64,000 bases of DNA from Zygnema cylindricum (GCA_037447655.1 JBBHKE010000227.1:161962-225961), one strand, 5' to 3'. Shown: positions 37,247 to 49,625, counted from the stretch's first letter. Numbers and translations: made by a program. Notes: a model not told the origin generated them from the letters alone.

Positions 37247-37842
37247 TTAAAATGCCCAAAATGCCCAAAATGCCCAAAATACCCAAAATGCCCAAAATGC
37301 CCAAATGTTCAAAATACCCAAATTGCCCAAAAAACACAAATCGCCCAAACTTTCAAAATTGCCCAAACAGCCAAATTACCCAAATAGCCCAAAATGCCCA
37401 AATGCCCAGTTTGCCCAAACTACCCAAAATGCCCAATTTCCCCAAAATGCCTAAAATGTTCAAAATGCCCAAACTGCCCAAACTGACCAAAATACCCAAA
37501 ATTACTCAATGTGCCCAAAATGTACAAAATAAAGAAAGTGCACAAACTACCCATAATGCCCAAACTGCTAAAATTACTCAAATTGCGCAAAATGCTTAAA
37601 CTTCCCAAAATGCCCAAACTGCCCAAACTGCCCAAACTGCCCAAATTGCCCAAACTTCCTAATTTGCTCAAAATGCTCAAAATGCCCAAAATGCCCAAAA
37701 TGCCAAATTTCACAAATTGCCCAAAATTCCAAAGTTACCCAAAATGCCCAAAATGACCAAACTGCAAAAATTACCCAAATTGCCCAAAATGCTCAAACTA
37801 CCCAAAATGCCCAAAATGCCCAAACTGCCCAAAATAGGAACA
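37247..37842 (+). repeat. 9-bp minisatellite (CCCAAAATG)n
   Basis: About 65 copies of a 9-bp unit, mainly cccaaaatg and cccaaactg, with variants increasing toward the middle. Because the unit is a multiple of three without stops, long artificial frames (Met-Pro-Lys on plus, Leu-Gly-Ile on minus) appear on both strands. The array separates the two halves of the family C reverse transcriptase. Confidence 0.95.
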
Positions 37843-37844
37843 AA

Positions 37845-38200
37845 GGAGTCGATAAAGTAGAACATGCTTTTAATTCACGATTTGAAATGAAACATTTAGG
37901 TGAAGCAATGTATATCCTTAGAATTAAAGGAAAAAGTGATAGAGAAAAGAGAAAATCAAGCTAACTGCGAAAGGAGTGATAGGAAATATGTTGGAAAATT
38001 TTGGCTTAACACATGCCAAAGCTTCTACTACTCCTATGGATTATAGGCACAAACTTGAAGGAAAGGAGTATGAGTTTGCAGTCTCGATAAAAGGGGAACT
38101 AGGGGCAAATTACAAAACTTTATGTCTCAAGTCCCCTATCGACAAAAAGACGGAAGTCTGATTTATTTTATGTATTAAACTAGGCCGGATAAAGCAGCAG
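37845..38200 (+). mobile_element. Family C copia, reverse transcriptase C-terminal part
   Basis: After the minisatellite, codons for FEMKHLGEAMYILRI (about 37880) and VIGNMLENFGLTHAKASTTP (about 37976-38035) continue the copia RT thumb/connection region that follows the YVDD box. The YVDD box itself falls in the interrupted portion and is not seen. RNase H is not recognised downstream. Confidence 0.78.
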
Positions 38201-38700
38201 ATGTTGGTGTATTGAGCAAGCTGTTGATGTATTGAGTTGGGTCGACTCCCACCTGTCTTAGGACGAGCTTCAACCAAAATCCGGAGGGCCGCGAGAAAAT
38301 ATGGACTCCCAAAGGAATTCCCCACCAGCGTTAGTAGCGGTTGAAAGCACTATGCCTCCTACCGCTTTTCGGACCATAGGGGAGACGACAGCTTCATGGG
38401 AGAACACGACTTCAAGGTAGATGACATATTCATAAGAGATTTCCGCCAATATTGGGACTAGACAATTTCGCCCAAGGAACGGTGCCCAAAGGTTTCCGGG
38501 TAGTAGGCTTTTCGTCGGTCGTGGGATAATAAGGGTAGCGAGATACAATTCAAGGGACCATGGCTATGTGGGAGACCACAATCTCATGGGAGACGACAAC
38601 TGCGAGAAGAAGACGATCTTATGGGAGACGATAATTGTAGGGCAAACACTAGTTTCATCGGAAATGTGAGCGATGTCTTTAAAACGTGCCGGCAACGAAG
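38201..38700. other. Unassigned sequence
   Basis: No gene is recognised. The phrase gggagacgac/gggagaccac (atgggagacgacaact and variants) recurs four or five times between 38385 and 38640, a weak degenerate repeat. It could belong to the family C element or to a neighbouring one. Confidence 0.3.
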
Positions 38701-39150
38701 CTATAATATATAACATCCAAGCTGAATATGTTTTGTCCTCTTATGAATGACCAAATTATTTAGCGACGCGGTTGAAGACACGAGCCCCATGCAGCTGCCG
38801 CTCCGCCAAAACCAAAATCAAAACCGGTGACTTTCCTATATTGAAGTCCTCGTCCCAATCCGCATAAACAAAATACAACAAAATCCGACTTTAAACTGGA
38901 TCAAAATGCTAATCCGATTTCAACATTACCTGCAAGATGTCTTATAATTCTCTTTATCGCCACCCAATGAACTTTCTTTGGTGTTAAACAAAATAAGCTC
39001 ATGACAAAAATTGCGTTCCAAACACTTGGCCGGGTGGCATCACTCTAATACGTAAACATTCCAATAGCCTCTCGATAAAGCATGTCGACGGTCTCCTTTT
39101 GCTCAAATTTTTGAAATTGTACTTTTGGATAAAACGACGTCAAATAGGTT
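38700..39150 (-). mobile_element. Copia RT/RNase H fragment on the minus strand
   Basis: On the minus strand, codons for SDATRPSVWNAIFV (about 39045-39005) lead into TPKKVHWVAIKRIIRHLAGN (about 38985-38925), the conserved segment before copia RNase H. After frame changes this is followed by YADWDED (about 38855), the RNase H entry. The fragment is short and frameshifted, and is oriented opposite to the family C element beside it. Confidence 0.65.
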
Positions 39151-39194
39151 TAGCTTCCTGCATGGGAAATTCAGATAATACCTCCTTGCAATAC

Positions 39195-39862
39195 CTTCCA
39201 CTCGGGACTCCCTTCCCTTCCCCTAAGGTCTCCCTTCCCTTCCACTCGGGCCTCACTTCCATTCGCCTCGGGCCTCCCTTCCCTTCCACTCGGGCCTCCT
39301 TTCCCTTCCCCTCGGGCCTCCCTTCGCTTCCCCTCGGGTGACCTTTCCCTTCACCTCGGGCCTCCCTTTCCTTCCCCTCGGGCCTCCCTTTCCTTCCCCT
39401 CGGGCCTCCCTTTCCTTCTTCTCGGGCCATCTTTCTCTTCTCTTCCCCTCGGGACTCCCTTCCCTTCCACTCAGGCATCCCTTCCCTTCCCCTTGGGCCT
39501 CATTTCCCTTCCCTTCCACTCGGGCCTCCCTTCCTTTCGCCTCGGGCCTACCTTCCATTCCCGGTTGCCCACCATTCTCTTCCACTCGGGCCCCCCTTCC
39601 CTTTCCTTCGGGACTCCCTGCCCTTCTACTCGGCCCTCCCTTCCCTTCCACTCGTGCCTCCCATCCCTACCCCTTGGGCCTCTCTTTCTTTCCCTCTGGC
39701 CTCCCTACCCTTCCTCTCGGGCCTCCCTTCCCTTCCCCTCTCGCCTCCCTTCCCTTCCCCTCAGTCCTCGGGCCTCCCCTCCCTTCCACTCGTGCCTCCC
39801 TTCCCTTCCCCTCGGCCTCCTTTCCCTTCCCCTCGGGGTTCCCTTCCCTTCCCCTCGGGAAA
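39195..39862 (+). repeat. 22-bp minisatellite, unit cctcccttcccttcccctcggg
   Basis: About 30 tandem units of 22 bp with a conserved tcggg end and variable pyrimidine body. Successive units near 39290-39400 differ by one or two bases. Long proline/leucine/serine frames on plus and glycine/arginine/glutamate frames on minus are products of the repeat, not genes. Confidence 0.95.
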
Positions 39863-39895
39863 GGGGGGATGCATCTGTTTACTAGTTTCCTTTTA

Positions 39896-40225
39896 GTTTT
39901 TTTTTTTTTTTTTTTTTTTAGCTTTTGGTACCTTCCCCCCCCCCCCCCCCCTTTCCCTGCCCCCTGCCCTCCCTCTTTCTTTGTTTTTTAGAGTTACATG
40001 CAAAATAAGAATAAGTAAAAAAAAGTGTTAACTTTTGTCCTTTTTGTTCTTTTAAAATGTGGCAACAAAAGTAATCAGGGTTTTATTCATTTATTTCTTG
40101 ATTACTCTTTATTAATTTTTTATTTTATTTCATTGAATTTGATGTATATATATACACACATACATACATACCTATATGTATTATGTGTGTGTGTGTGTGT
40201 GTGTGTGTGTACATATGCATATATG
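39896..40225. repeat. Poly-T, poly-C and (GT)n microsatellites
   Basis: A T-run (about 39897-39919), a C-run (about 39935-39951), then at 40145-40215 a mixed tatata/cacata segment and a (GT)n run of about 14 units near 40184-40210. No gene. Confidence 0.9.
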
Positions 40226-40728
40226 TAATTTTTTTGCAGATTATTTTTGAAATGATATAGCTTTTCCAGGTAAGCTTTCGTAATTAGTTTAAAAAAGATC
40301 CACCTTCATATTCCGTAACTAAGACCAAAAATTCCGGAATCCAAATGAGAAAACCACATATTATAAATTTCTGGCTGCCTATGATTAGTGTGGAATAAAA
40401 TTAAGTATGTTTCACCACTAATTCATGTTCAAAAATGTAAAACCAAGGAAAAAATTTCAAGATCTTTATGCATCCTTGTAATCCACATGTTTTGTTTTTA
40501 GTGGTTATTGCAATCCACACTAAATTATGTGCAAACCTTATATAACCTGCGCCTACAGATAGAATTTTTCCACACTATTTACGGTGGGAGGGATTGAGTT
40601 TATTCTATGGGTGATGGATAGTGTCTCTTATTTATGTATATTAAGGGTGTCTATCTATTACATGTTTATTATGTGTAATAAGGGTGCAGTTCCATCGGAC
40701 AAAAAGTGAGGTTATTTACGAAAAACAG
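40226..40728. other. AT-rich sequence without recognised genes
   Basis: Contains fragments reminiscent of the DnaJ intron repeat (aatccacactaa near 40511) but no coding exon that I can support. Confidence 0.35.
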
Positions 40729-41275
40729 GACCTCACCGTACTTCGCTATTATTTTGTTTTAATGCGCAAACAACATTACAGAGAATCTTGCCAAAATGCT
40801 CCAGAGGTCTGGGAGATAACAATGACCGCTGAATGTTCATTAGCGAAGCATTCAAAAGTTTATGTAACTGGTGATGTAACTCGAGAGGTACATCGCCATT
40901 TACACAATTACTTGAGCCGCGACACGTCGGATAATAAACGAGGGTGTCTCCCAATGACAATGTAGACGTACCACCTTCCAACCTGAGCCATTTCATGGTT
41001 GACCTCACCGTACTTCGCTATTATTTTGTTTTAATGCGCAAACAACATTACAGAGAATCTTGCCAAAATGCTCCAGAGGTCTGGGAGATAACAATGACCG
41101 CTGAATGTTCATTAGCGAAGCATTCAAAAGTTTATGTAACTGGTGATGTAACTCGAGAGGTACATCGCCATTTACACAATTACTTGAGCCGCGACACGTC
41201 GGATAATAAACGAGGGTGTCTCCCAATGACAATGTAGACGTACCACCTTTCCAACCTGAGCCATTTCATGGTTGA
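40729..41275 (+). repeat. Near-perfect 272-bp tandem duplication
   Basis: The segment starting gacctcaccgtacttcgcta at 40729 recurs at 41001 with a period of 272 bp. By eye the two copies differ by a single T insertion near 41248. Each copy has the same open frame of about 80 codons ending in the same stop. No known domain was recognised on either strand, so coding is unproven. The near-identity implies a recent duplication or an assembly artefact. Confidence 0.93.
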
Positions 41276-42448
41276 AGAAGATACGCCTTGCCTTTACGTC
41301 TCTTGTAAGGTCGACGTGAAATGGCATCGGAATGTTCAGACCGTTACAAAAGCAAATCCGAAGCGGTTGCAAACGGAAAAAACAACACAAATTTTAGACT
41401 TTACCTTAATATCCTAAATGCAAATGTACAAAACAGAACAAATCGTGAACTTTTCATCGTCACCTACAATCGTTAGAAAATTTTGAAAACTTATGACACG
41501 TAGAAACTTATGATGTGTTCCTATTTATTTAGCGGTTATACTTTACTTTAAAACACATTGCCGATGTGATTTAAAATAAAGTTTGAAAATTACGTTTATT
41601 GACGTGGCCGTGGATCTAAAAACACATAGATTCTAATGTCGACGACGCAAAATGTACTTCTTACTTTTTTCAATTTCTTTGTGCCGTCGTAACTTAAGCG
41701 GTACGGCACCGAGTTTTTGACAAAAACGACAGTAAAAACCGTTACTTTGACACATGGCCTTACTGAACTAACTCGAGAAAAAACCAACTGACATCATTAA
41801 TGCTACATTATATACTCAAAAACCAAAAGACACTGAAACATTTTAGTGGAGCAACACTAATAAAATACCTCATCACAACAAGAAAATTCAACCATGTCAC
41901 TCACCTGTCTTTCAAGAAAATGTGCCAATAACACTTCAAGAGACGCTAAATTTACTTTCACATCCACTAGGTCAACACAGCTCCCCTTGTCAACTGTCTA
42001 CTGAGTTGTTTGAGTAAAAAAGAGAGCAATCGAGTTGTCCAACATGTATTACTGAAAAATCCATAGATGAATTTCACGTTGCTTCACAGTAGTTAACAAT
42101 TCACTAAAAATCATTATCTACCTGTGCCATATTCTTGCCATAGAGGTGGGGTTTTCACCTTTTTCTGATGTCTATGAGGCCCAGGCTACACGGTAACCAA
42201 TATCAAAATTGAAATCTAAACCTCATCTCATGGGTATTTCGATTCTCGGGGTCATCTCTTTGAGTGTTACAATAAAAAGAACACCGACTGCTTAGCCAAG
42301 AATAGCATCACGTAAAAAAAGACAGGAACACAAGATATTCGTAATTATAAAAAATAGTAATCCTTCGAGTATATCTGTGCGACCCATCGGCTCTGTTGCC
42401 TCTAGACTAAAAAAAAGGTTTCTTGAGTTTCTGTTTGAGTGAGAAAAT
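41276..42448. other. Intergenic region downstream of the MDH gene
   Basis: No gene recognised. The part next to 42449 must contain the 3' untranslated region of the minus-strand MDH gene. No clear polyadenylation signal was found. Confidence 0.4.
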
Positions 42449-45400
42449 TTAGCCGGTGATAAAGTCCACACCCTTCTGAATGGAAGCGTGTAATTCGGGG
42501 ATTGCTTCCTTCAAAGCTTTCGACTCGTAGTCGGTCAGAGGCCCGAGATCGTGGACTGTTTCCGCTCCGTTAGGTCCCAAAGTGACCTGGTCCATGAAGT
42601 ATAACAGTTATGAGATAACAGTTATAAGATAACAGTTACAAGATGACGGTTCAGATGACAGTTATGAGATATCAGTCAGTAGAATAGTAAGCTGGTCAAT
42701 AAAACATATCAGTTGCAAGATATCGGTTAATAAAACAATAATCCAGGATGATTGAAGATAACAATTGTTCCAACTGTAACATTGTTAGAATATAACTGTC
42801 GTTTTAGATTACTGTTGTCTTTCCGACATAGTAATAACTATTTGGACAAAAGCCAAGTCAATGAAAGACAATAAATTATCCAACAATAACCTGGTCAATG
42901 AAAGATAACCATTATTCCAACAGTAGTCCATTATAATTTAGCTAGCTGATCTGGCAGAGGTCAACAGAACTCCCACAAGGTTCACCAATCACTAAGGGAC
43001 CCAGAACCTTCTCGTTCATTTGTTACCTTTACATATGCTTCAGCTATAAAGCCTGGTTTTTGGGACAAAATTCTTCATGAATGTTTCCTGTGGACATTCT
43101 GCTGCTTCCCATGGGTTTTAAGCATTTTGCTTCAATCATACATGATCAAGTACACATTGACTACATTGACAGTTCTGGTTTTAATCCAATTCTGGGCCAT
43201 CATTTAAAACATTTCTGGTCCATTCTTAGACGATAGCCCCCAGATCTACTAAGTTGCTCGCTATTAGAGTTACCCACTCTATTTTGAGTGAGTTGTTTTC
43301 TAACCCAAAATCATAAATCAGTGTTTATTACGCTGTTTAGTTAAGGCACCCATAATGACCCCCGCTGAAAACATCATTTTGTGCAGTTAATCCTAATAAT
43401 GCACTGACTTTAATAGCCATGGGCAGCGTAGCATTCAACAGTAGGGCATATGAATAAGAAAGTTTGATACACAATCTCGAGGCTGAAATAATCCCGATAT
43501 TGACCATGTCCTAAGAAATGAGAAATGAGAAATGAAGGAGTTTCAGCAAGAAATGAAACCTTCTGATTCCCATAGACCTTGCACCCATTGACCAACTACC
43601 AGTGATGATGTTTCCGACTTACCTTGGAGGCGAAGAAAGGAACCTCAGTGACGGTTGATGCAACATATGTACACTCAGTAACTGGAGTTCCATGGAGACC
43701 CTTCAACAGCGACTCCGCAAATAGAGCTCCAGCATAACTGCATTTCACAACATAAAACCACTTTCGTTAATATCAGAAAAATACAGGATAACACAATAGT
43801 TAATTTACCTCGCTTCACAATAAAGAACAGACCTTGCAAGACAGAATAAGCAGGCATTCAATCCTAATGTGCGTCGTACATAAAGTTTTGTCTTCTTTTT
43901 GTTTCTCCCTCTCCATCTCCCCAATCCCCCTCTCCCCCCCCTCCCCCTCCCCCTCCCCCTCTCCCTCCCCCTCACCAAAGTGGAAAAGGCTTTGACGCAG
44001 TCACATACACCATGGAAGTCGCTGATCCCTTCCCTGCCTCTCCCTCTCCCCCTCACTCTCACCAAAAGTGATAGGAAAGTTTTTAGCCCAGTCCACTTAC
44101 GCCATAGACAAAGTCGCCGATCCCTTTCCTGCCTTTGCCTGTACTACCTCTGTACCACCATCCTGTGTTCTCTTGGTCAAAGCGTCAAGTTCCTCAGGAG
44201 AGAGCTCCACTAAAGGTGATGCCTAAAACCAACATAAAAACAACTTGTGTAAGACTATGCTGAAACGTGAAAGCCCAAAAAAATGTGATAAAATTGTGGA
44301 AGACAGAAAAAAAAATGTGAAAACGTGAGAAAACGTGAAAGATTTCTTAAGCAAATGTACTTTAAAGTTCAGAAATAGTCCACAAAATTTGAAATGATTG
44401 AGATACTGAGTAAAACTTGAAAATAAACTTTCTGCAAGCATTAAGCGCTAAAAAAATACTAGAAGAGAAAAAACAATCCCATAATCCAAGCAAATGAGTA
44501 TAATTATGAAAAGAGGTTATACCTGTGAGAACAAAGGAATGATGGTAATACCAGCATGACCTCCGACAACCGGAACATCGACATCTGTATATTTTTCAAA
44601 GTAGTTGCTGATGTTAGCTAAAAAAATCAGCTGATTTGTTCTACCAACTGAGCAAAAAATATTTTATAAGGTAATTCCACATAGTTCAATTACTACATTG
44701 CCCATCGTTATTAACGTAAAGGATTTATTACTGTCAATGTGAAATTAGAACATAAAATACTAGCTTAGTTCAAGGAGTCATGGCAAGTCTTAGTCCAGTC
44801 CCTTAAAATAACACTACTTCATGAATTTCGGCCAGAAAAAGTCACAACCGAATCAGTACTATTAAATCTAATAATGGCAAATCTAGCCCTACTGGCCATT
44901 AATCGCAGTAATCATACAGAAAACTGTACATTCACAATTTCCTGCGCGATTGCTGTGAAAATGAAATAGCTTCCGTACAATTACTGCTATTACTGGCCAG
45001 TAGCACTAGTAATAGCATATGAGTAATTGCTCAAAAAGCCCTGCCCAAATAACTTGAACAGAGACGAGCCATTGATAGCAAGCCCTACCGAAACAAGTTC
45101 AAATCACAATTCCCTCCGTACAATCAGGGAAATAAAAAGCCAAAACAGATTAATTTGGTGAATTTCAGAAATAACAGATTAATTTGGTGAATTTCAGACA
45201 TTTATACCTTTAATTGGCGCCAGTTAACAAAACAACTGTCGAGCACATTAATAAAATGTGCATGATTTTTTTATTTTTTTTAAATTCTTACCTTTCACAT
45301 TCAAGCCTTTCGCACTCGCGTAAAAAGTTTTTGCCCTCACAACATCAAGAGTTGTGACACCAAATAACCTCTTTGGATCATAAGTGCCAGCCTTCTTAAA

Positions 45401-47417
45401 TACTTCAGCAGCAATTGGAACAGTCGAGTTCACGGGATTGCTGATCATAGCAACCAAAGCCTGCCGGAAAAGAACAAAAAAAGTCAGTTTTAAAGGCCAT
45501 CGTCAATATACCAAGATAAAAAGGAATCGATACATTTATAATCCATTCAGCTACTACTTTCTGATGCAGGCAATCTCTAAATAATCAAACCAGTATTGGA
45601 AGGTACTATGCAAGTCATAGTACCTCCTAATTGTCACAGCCCAAAAAAAGCAGTGAGAAAAAGGAACAATATATCACCAACACCGCCAAACCAGTATTAT
45701 CTCTAAATTAATAAGAATAACTGCTACAGGTAGACCTTGCATAATGTCACCATAAATCTGGGAGGGGCTCTTCGTCATTAATGAGTATAGTCAAATCCAG
45801 CTTCATCAGAAAAAAAAAAAATGAAGAGAGGTTCAACAAAGTTGGGTGCAATTCACTCAAGTTCAGCGTCATCTGTATTTTCAAAACGATTCTTCTGAAA
45901 AATACATTAGAATTGTTTACAGAAAACAGCTCTTGACCAATGCCCCACTCTATTTTAATAAGTTAAATGTCAACTGCTCAAGCTTGTGTCACACCTCAAA
46001 AATAGACGACATGGTCTTATGTTGTTAAGTTACATTGCAAAAACGCAGTCAAATGATGCAGTAAAACTGAGATGCATTCAAAAAAAAAAAAAACTGGTGC
46101 AAAAGGAAGAAAAATGGTGCAGTATAATGGTGCAGAAAAAGCAGGAAAACGGTGCAGAAAGTTGTTGGCAAAAGAGCAGAAAAACAGTAAAGAAAAGGAA
46201 ATACCTTTGGACAATACTTTGCAACTCCTTCAGAGAGTCCCTGCACAATGCCTGCATTAATCTTAAAAAGATCATCACGAGTCATTCCGGGCTTTCTGGG
46301 GACGCCAGCTGGAATGATGACCACGTCAGCTCCAGTCAAAGCCCCTTCCAGATCATCTGAACCAACGTAGCCAGTAGTCTGCAAAAACAAAAAAGAGAGA
46401 GAATTGAGATCAGGACAGAGAACGAATGAGGTCAAAAGAGAGAGAGAATGAGGTCAAACAGGGAAAAAAAAAAGGTAGAATGAGGTCAAAAAGGGAATGA
46501 GAATGCGGTCGAGGGGGAAAAAAAAGGGATCAGAGGAACGACAGAGAGAGATGCATAAGGTGGCAAAAAAGAGAGAGAGAGAGAGGAAAATGAACAAAAA
46601 TTGGAGGGGAGAGATGGAGAGAGAATGTAACGTCAGCACAGGATGAGAGCTAAGAATGGAGGGCAGAGGAGACAAAAAACTAAAATAAAATAATAACATA
46701 AAAATAATAGCGACGGTCGAAGGTAGGATTCCGAAAGAAAGTGAAAACTAACCAATAGACAAAATTTGATGATAAAAAAGAAGTTGTCATGTTTAGATCG
46801 CCTGATGTAAAAACCAGACTTGTTTATAATTGATGGCTTCTCAATCTAATCAATAGTCTGACAGATAAAGATAAAATAACCATAACAAATAACAACAATT
46901 TAAGCAATTGTAAAATGTCAATTTCATCCACAATAACGACACTGCATATACAAATCTCAGCATTTCACATCATACATCTCCACAAAAAACAAATCATTTA
47001 AGCACCAGGATCTGATTAAGAATATACGGACGACGACCAGAAAAGAAAAACAAAATATGGATAAGCATGAAAATGGATGAATAAAAATCAAAAATACCTA
47101 CATCTTGAGTGGATCTATGAATCAAAGTCACATATGATTGCTATATATAATGAGGGAGAGAATAAGAGAGGGACAGAGAGAGAGCTTCTCACATGGGCAG
47201 GAGTATTGATATGGCTGATGTCAGCAGCTACTCCTGGAGTGGCAGCAATATCATACAGAGCCAGATGAGAAACCAAAGGGTTCAGCTTCATCAGTAACCC
47301 TAACGGCTGTCCAATCCCTCCTGCTGCCCCTAGTACGGCCACTTTGTATCCTTCCGCGGCCGATGAGGCACTGTATTGCCTCACAGCCACTGGCAAAACC
47401 TTACGTAAGATCGACAT
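42449..47417 (-). CDS. Mitochondrial NAD-dependent malate dehydrogenase, seven exons
   Basis: Interconverts malate and oxaloacetate with NAD in the mitochondrial matrix (TCA cycle). Exons, 5' to 3' on the minus strand: 47417-47193, 46378-46205, 45460-45292, 44584-44523, 44222-44101, 43737-43623, 42586-42449 (stop TAA). All introns are GT-AG, and the exon lengths sum to 1005 nt, giving 334 residues, about the family size. Residues 1-20 ([20 protein letters not shown]) form a basic, Ser-rich presequence without a PTS2-type RxxxxxHL, so mitochondrial rather than glyoxysomal. The NAD loop GAAGGIGQ is at 30-37, the substrate arginines in PRKPGMTR at 103 and 109, TLDVVRA carries Asp172 and Arg175, and GGHAG carries catalytic His199. 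The C-terminus has [11 protein letters not shown]. No disruption is seen, so the gene looks functional. The 1-kb last intron contains short repeats such as acagttatgagata. Confidence 0.95.
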
Positions 47418-47580
47418 TGTAAGATGAAGGAAAAGGATTAAAAAAAAGTTATGTGAGGATGAAAATAACGAGAGGAAGAGGGAAAAATTCGGATTCAGAA
47501 AGCTATGAGGTGTGAAGATTATGGCAATACAAGGGATCGTACAAATTGTAAAAATATTGCTGCTCCCAGTAAGCAGGAGG

Positions 47581-47593
47581 TTCTGGAAGGTTC
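47581..47593. promoter_or_regulatory. Three-unit heat-shock element upstream of MDH
   Basis: The sequence ttctggaaggttc is a perfect nTTCnnGAAnnTTCn match. It lies about 165 bp upstream of the MDH start codon. A 13-bp match of this kind is unlikely, though not impossible, by chance in one promoter. Heat-shock control of this MDH is inference. Confidence 0.5.
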
Positions 47594-47599
47594 GATAAA

Positions 47600-48470
47600 A
47601 GATTCAGCGACAAAATACGGAGCAAAGGCGATTTTATCGATCCGTAAATGGCTATCATCAGCCGTCCGATGATAATCGACATGTGAATTATTGGTACGGT
47701 GATAAAAGCCGTAGGTCTCGGAAAGTTAAGCAGCCGTCCGATTCGGCACTGTCAATTGCTGTAGTTCTGCGAATACAGTTGTAATGATGTAAATTACTAA
47801 ATAGACCAATGCGTCGACTCGTCCACACATATCTTTATCGCAAATGTCTTTATCACAAACAATAAATAAATGAATGACCACTCTATTTTCTTTCTTAAGT
47901 AACTTACGTCACATCATCGCCCCCTATGGTGAAACTGAAAAGAGTTACAGCATTCATCTCAGCCGTTCGTTTTACTTCGATTTTTTTGTAATTTAAAAAT
48001 GAATTGTTCCCGCTCTAAAAACGAACACAGCAGTATCTTAACGTGCGATGGCATTAAACCGTTTTTACCATCGTAAATAATACAGTGCGCACGAAGTGCG
48101 TTGAGAGGGACCTTTAGTGGGATAAAAACGAACGGTTGGATTAGAGAAAGGTTTCAATCGACGGGTTATAGAATGACACGAGTCGACTATTCTGACTTTT
48201 TAAGGTTATTTTAAAGCTGGTTTTAGTGCATGCACTTTGAAACTATGAAAAATACTGTACGGCTACAAGCTCCAGTATTGTACTGACACTGCAGGAGCTA
48301 TAATGCAACATAAAACCTTTGGCATGGAGTTTTGTAGTGAATTGATTCCCTTAAAATCTTTTTCTGTTTCAGTTCTCAGTTTTCTTCTTATTTTCCCTAC
48401 GGCCACCTGCAAACACTCATTTAAACGCTCGGTTTCGAGTTTAATAGGAGTTGCTACAGTTGCATATGTA
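47600..48470. other. Intergenic, likely MDH promoter region
   Basis: No coding sequence recognised. AT-rich with scattered purine/pyrimidine motifs. A core promoter for the minus-strand MDH gene should lie in the part near 47420-47700, but no TATA box stands out. Confidence 0.35.
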
Positions 48471-48471
48471 A

Positions 48472-48585
48472 GATTAGGGTAAGGGTTTGCATTAGGATCA
48501 GGATTAGGGTTAGGGTTAGGATTAGGGTTAGGGTTTGGAGCTATGGTTTTAGAAGCTAAACTTTATGATTCAAGATTAGGGTTTA
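48472..48585 (+). repeat. Interstitial telomere-like (TTAGGG) repeat
   Basis: About ten degenerate ttaggg/ttagga/tttggg units at 48472-48536 and another gattagggttta at 48574-48585. The dominant unit is six bases (TTAGGG), not the seven-base plant type TTTAGGG, although gggttta and gggtttg variants occur. It lies about 1 kb upstream of MDH. Confidence 0.8.
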
Positions 48586-48879
48586 AGACAGGCTGGTAAA
48601 GGAGAAGATTCGTACTTTGTGACAGGAAATCGGTTTTCAACATTTTATACCATCGAGATTTACACTGAGTTTCCATGTTGATATAATTAGTAGAAAGTTT
48701 TTTAAGCACGAACGAGGTTGCCTTTTCGTCCTCCACAATATTCGGAAATTACAAACGTTTTTAACTTCAAAAATTATTACCTTGAAAAAAAGTATTAGTC
48801 GATTCCTGGAACGATATACAAAACTGCTCACGATGAGAGCTCTAAGGCTTCACAGACAGCAGTACTTGCAGGTTTTTTT

Positions 48880-48958
48880 CTCTCTCCTCCCCTCCCCCCT
48901 CTCCCCTCCTCCCCCTCTCCCCCTCTCCCCCTCTCCCCCTCTCCCTCCCCCTCTCTAA
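48880..48958. repeat. CT-rich simple repeat
   Basis: A run of (ccctct/cccctc)n of about 75 bp. The frame reading through it on the minus strand (Arg/Glu/Gly-rich) is an artefact. Confidence 0.85.
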
Positions 48959-49625
48959 CTTAGGGCAAAGCGACGTGGCTGATTTAGAGCCACTCCCTTG
49001 AACAGTGTTGTTAACTATTTTTTGTGATATTTTGTTAAATAAAATAGCGACCGAATTATTGTTATTAACACTAAACGTGACGGATTCTATATTTTGAATA
49101 AAACTTGTCACTCATTCATTCGTTTTGTCTATACAAATGTTAAGTTCCTCAACAATATTTATCAAGGGAATGTGGTTTATATTATAGGAAATTGTCATTT
49201 TTTTTTTTTTACTTATTTTATAATCTTGAACTTCTCCATCAATATGTTGCTTCACACCCGAGGATTTGGTTTACACTATATCATAAATAAAATTGATGAT
49301 AATTCCCTAAATTAAATCTGTAGCTATCAATTAATTACAAATTTAAGTTGCTTTTCTAAGGGTTTATGGGTCTAAGGTGTACTTGCAGCATTCTATGTTG
49401 TAAAAATAATGAGTTAATGTGGATTATACCTTGACAATATGCACATTGTGTAAAAAACATGTTTACGATATTACTTGCAAAACCCATATTAATACATCAT
49501 ATCATAAATTCAGAATCAGTCCAGACAGACCATTATTAGCGTGGATGGAGAAAAGTGTGGATGCTAAACCGTTTTTTCAAATAATTGGGTCTAGAATGAC
49601 AGTTCTTGTCACAATTTAGGGTTTA

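Noticed and set aside
37101-37756. MPKMPK-type and LGILGI-type repeat proteins
   Set aside because: Both strands are open because the 9-bp unit has no stop; this is a minisatellite inside a dead retroelement.
39140-39991. 217-residue Pro/Ser/Leu frame and minus-strand Gly/Glu/Arg frames
   Set aside because: Products of the 22-bp minisatellite; periodicity is in the DNA, not in a protein domain.
40241-40270. Possible further DnaJ exon (tttgcag ... ccag gtaag) with weak resemblance to the DnaJ-X start
   Set aside because: The best-matching frame contains a stop codon and the similarity is too short to support.
42600-42735. Repeated acagttatgagata and similar phrases as a CRISPR-like or satellite array
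   Set aside because: Short, irregular and inside an MDH intron of a eukaryotic gene; no conserved repeat-spacer pattern.
44695-45020. Another MITE in MDH intron 3 (cattgcccatcgttattaacg)
   Set aside because: Only one end resembles the family; no matching inverted partner was found.
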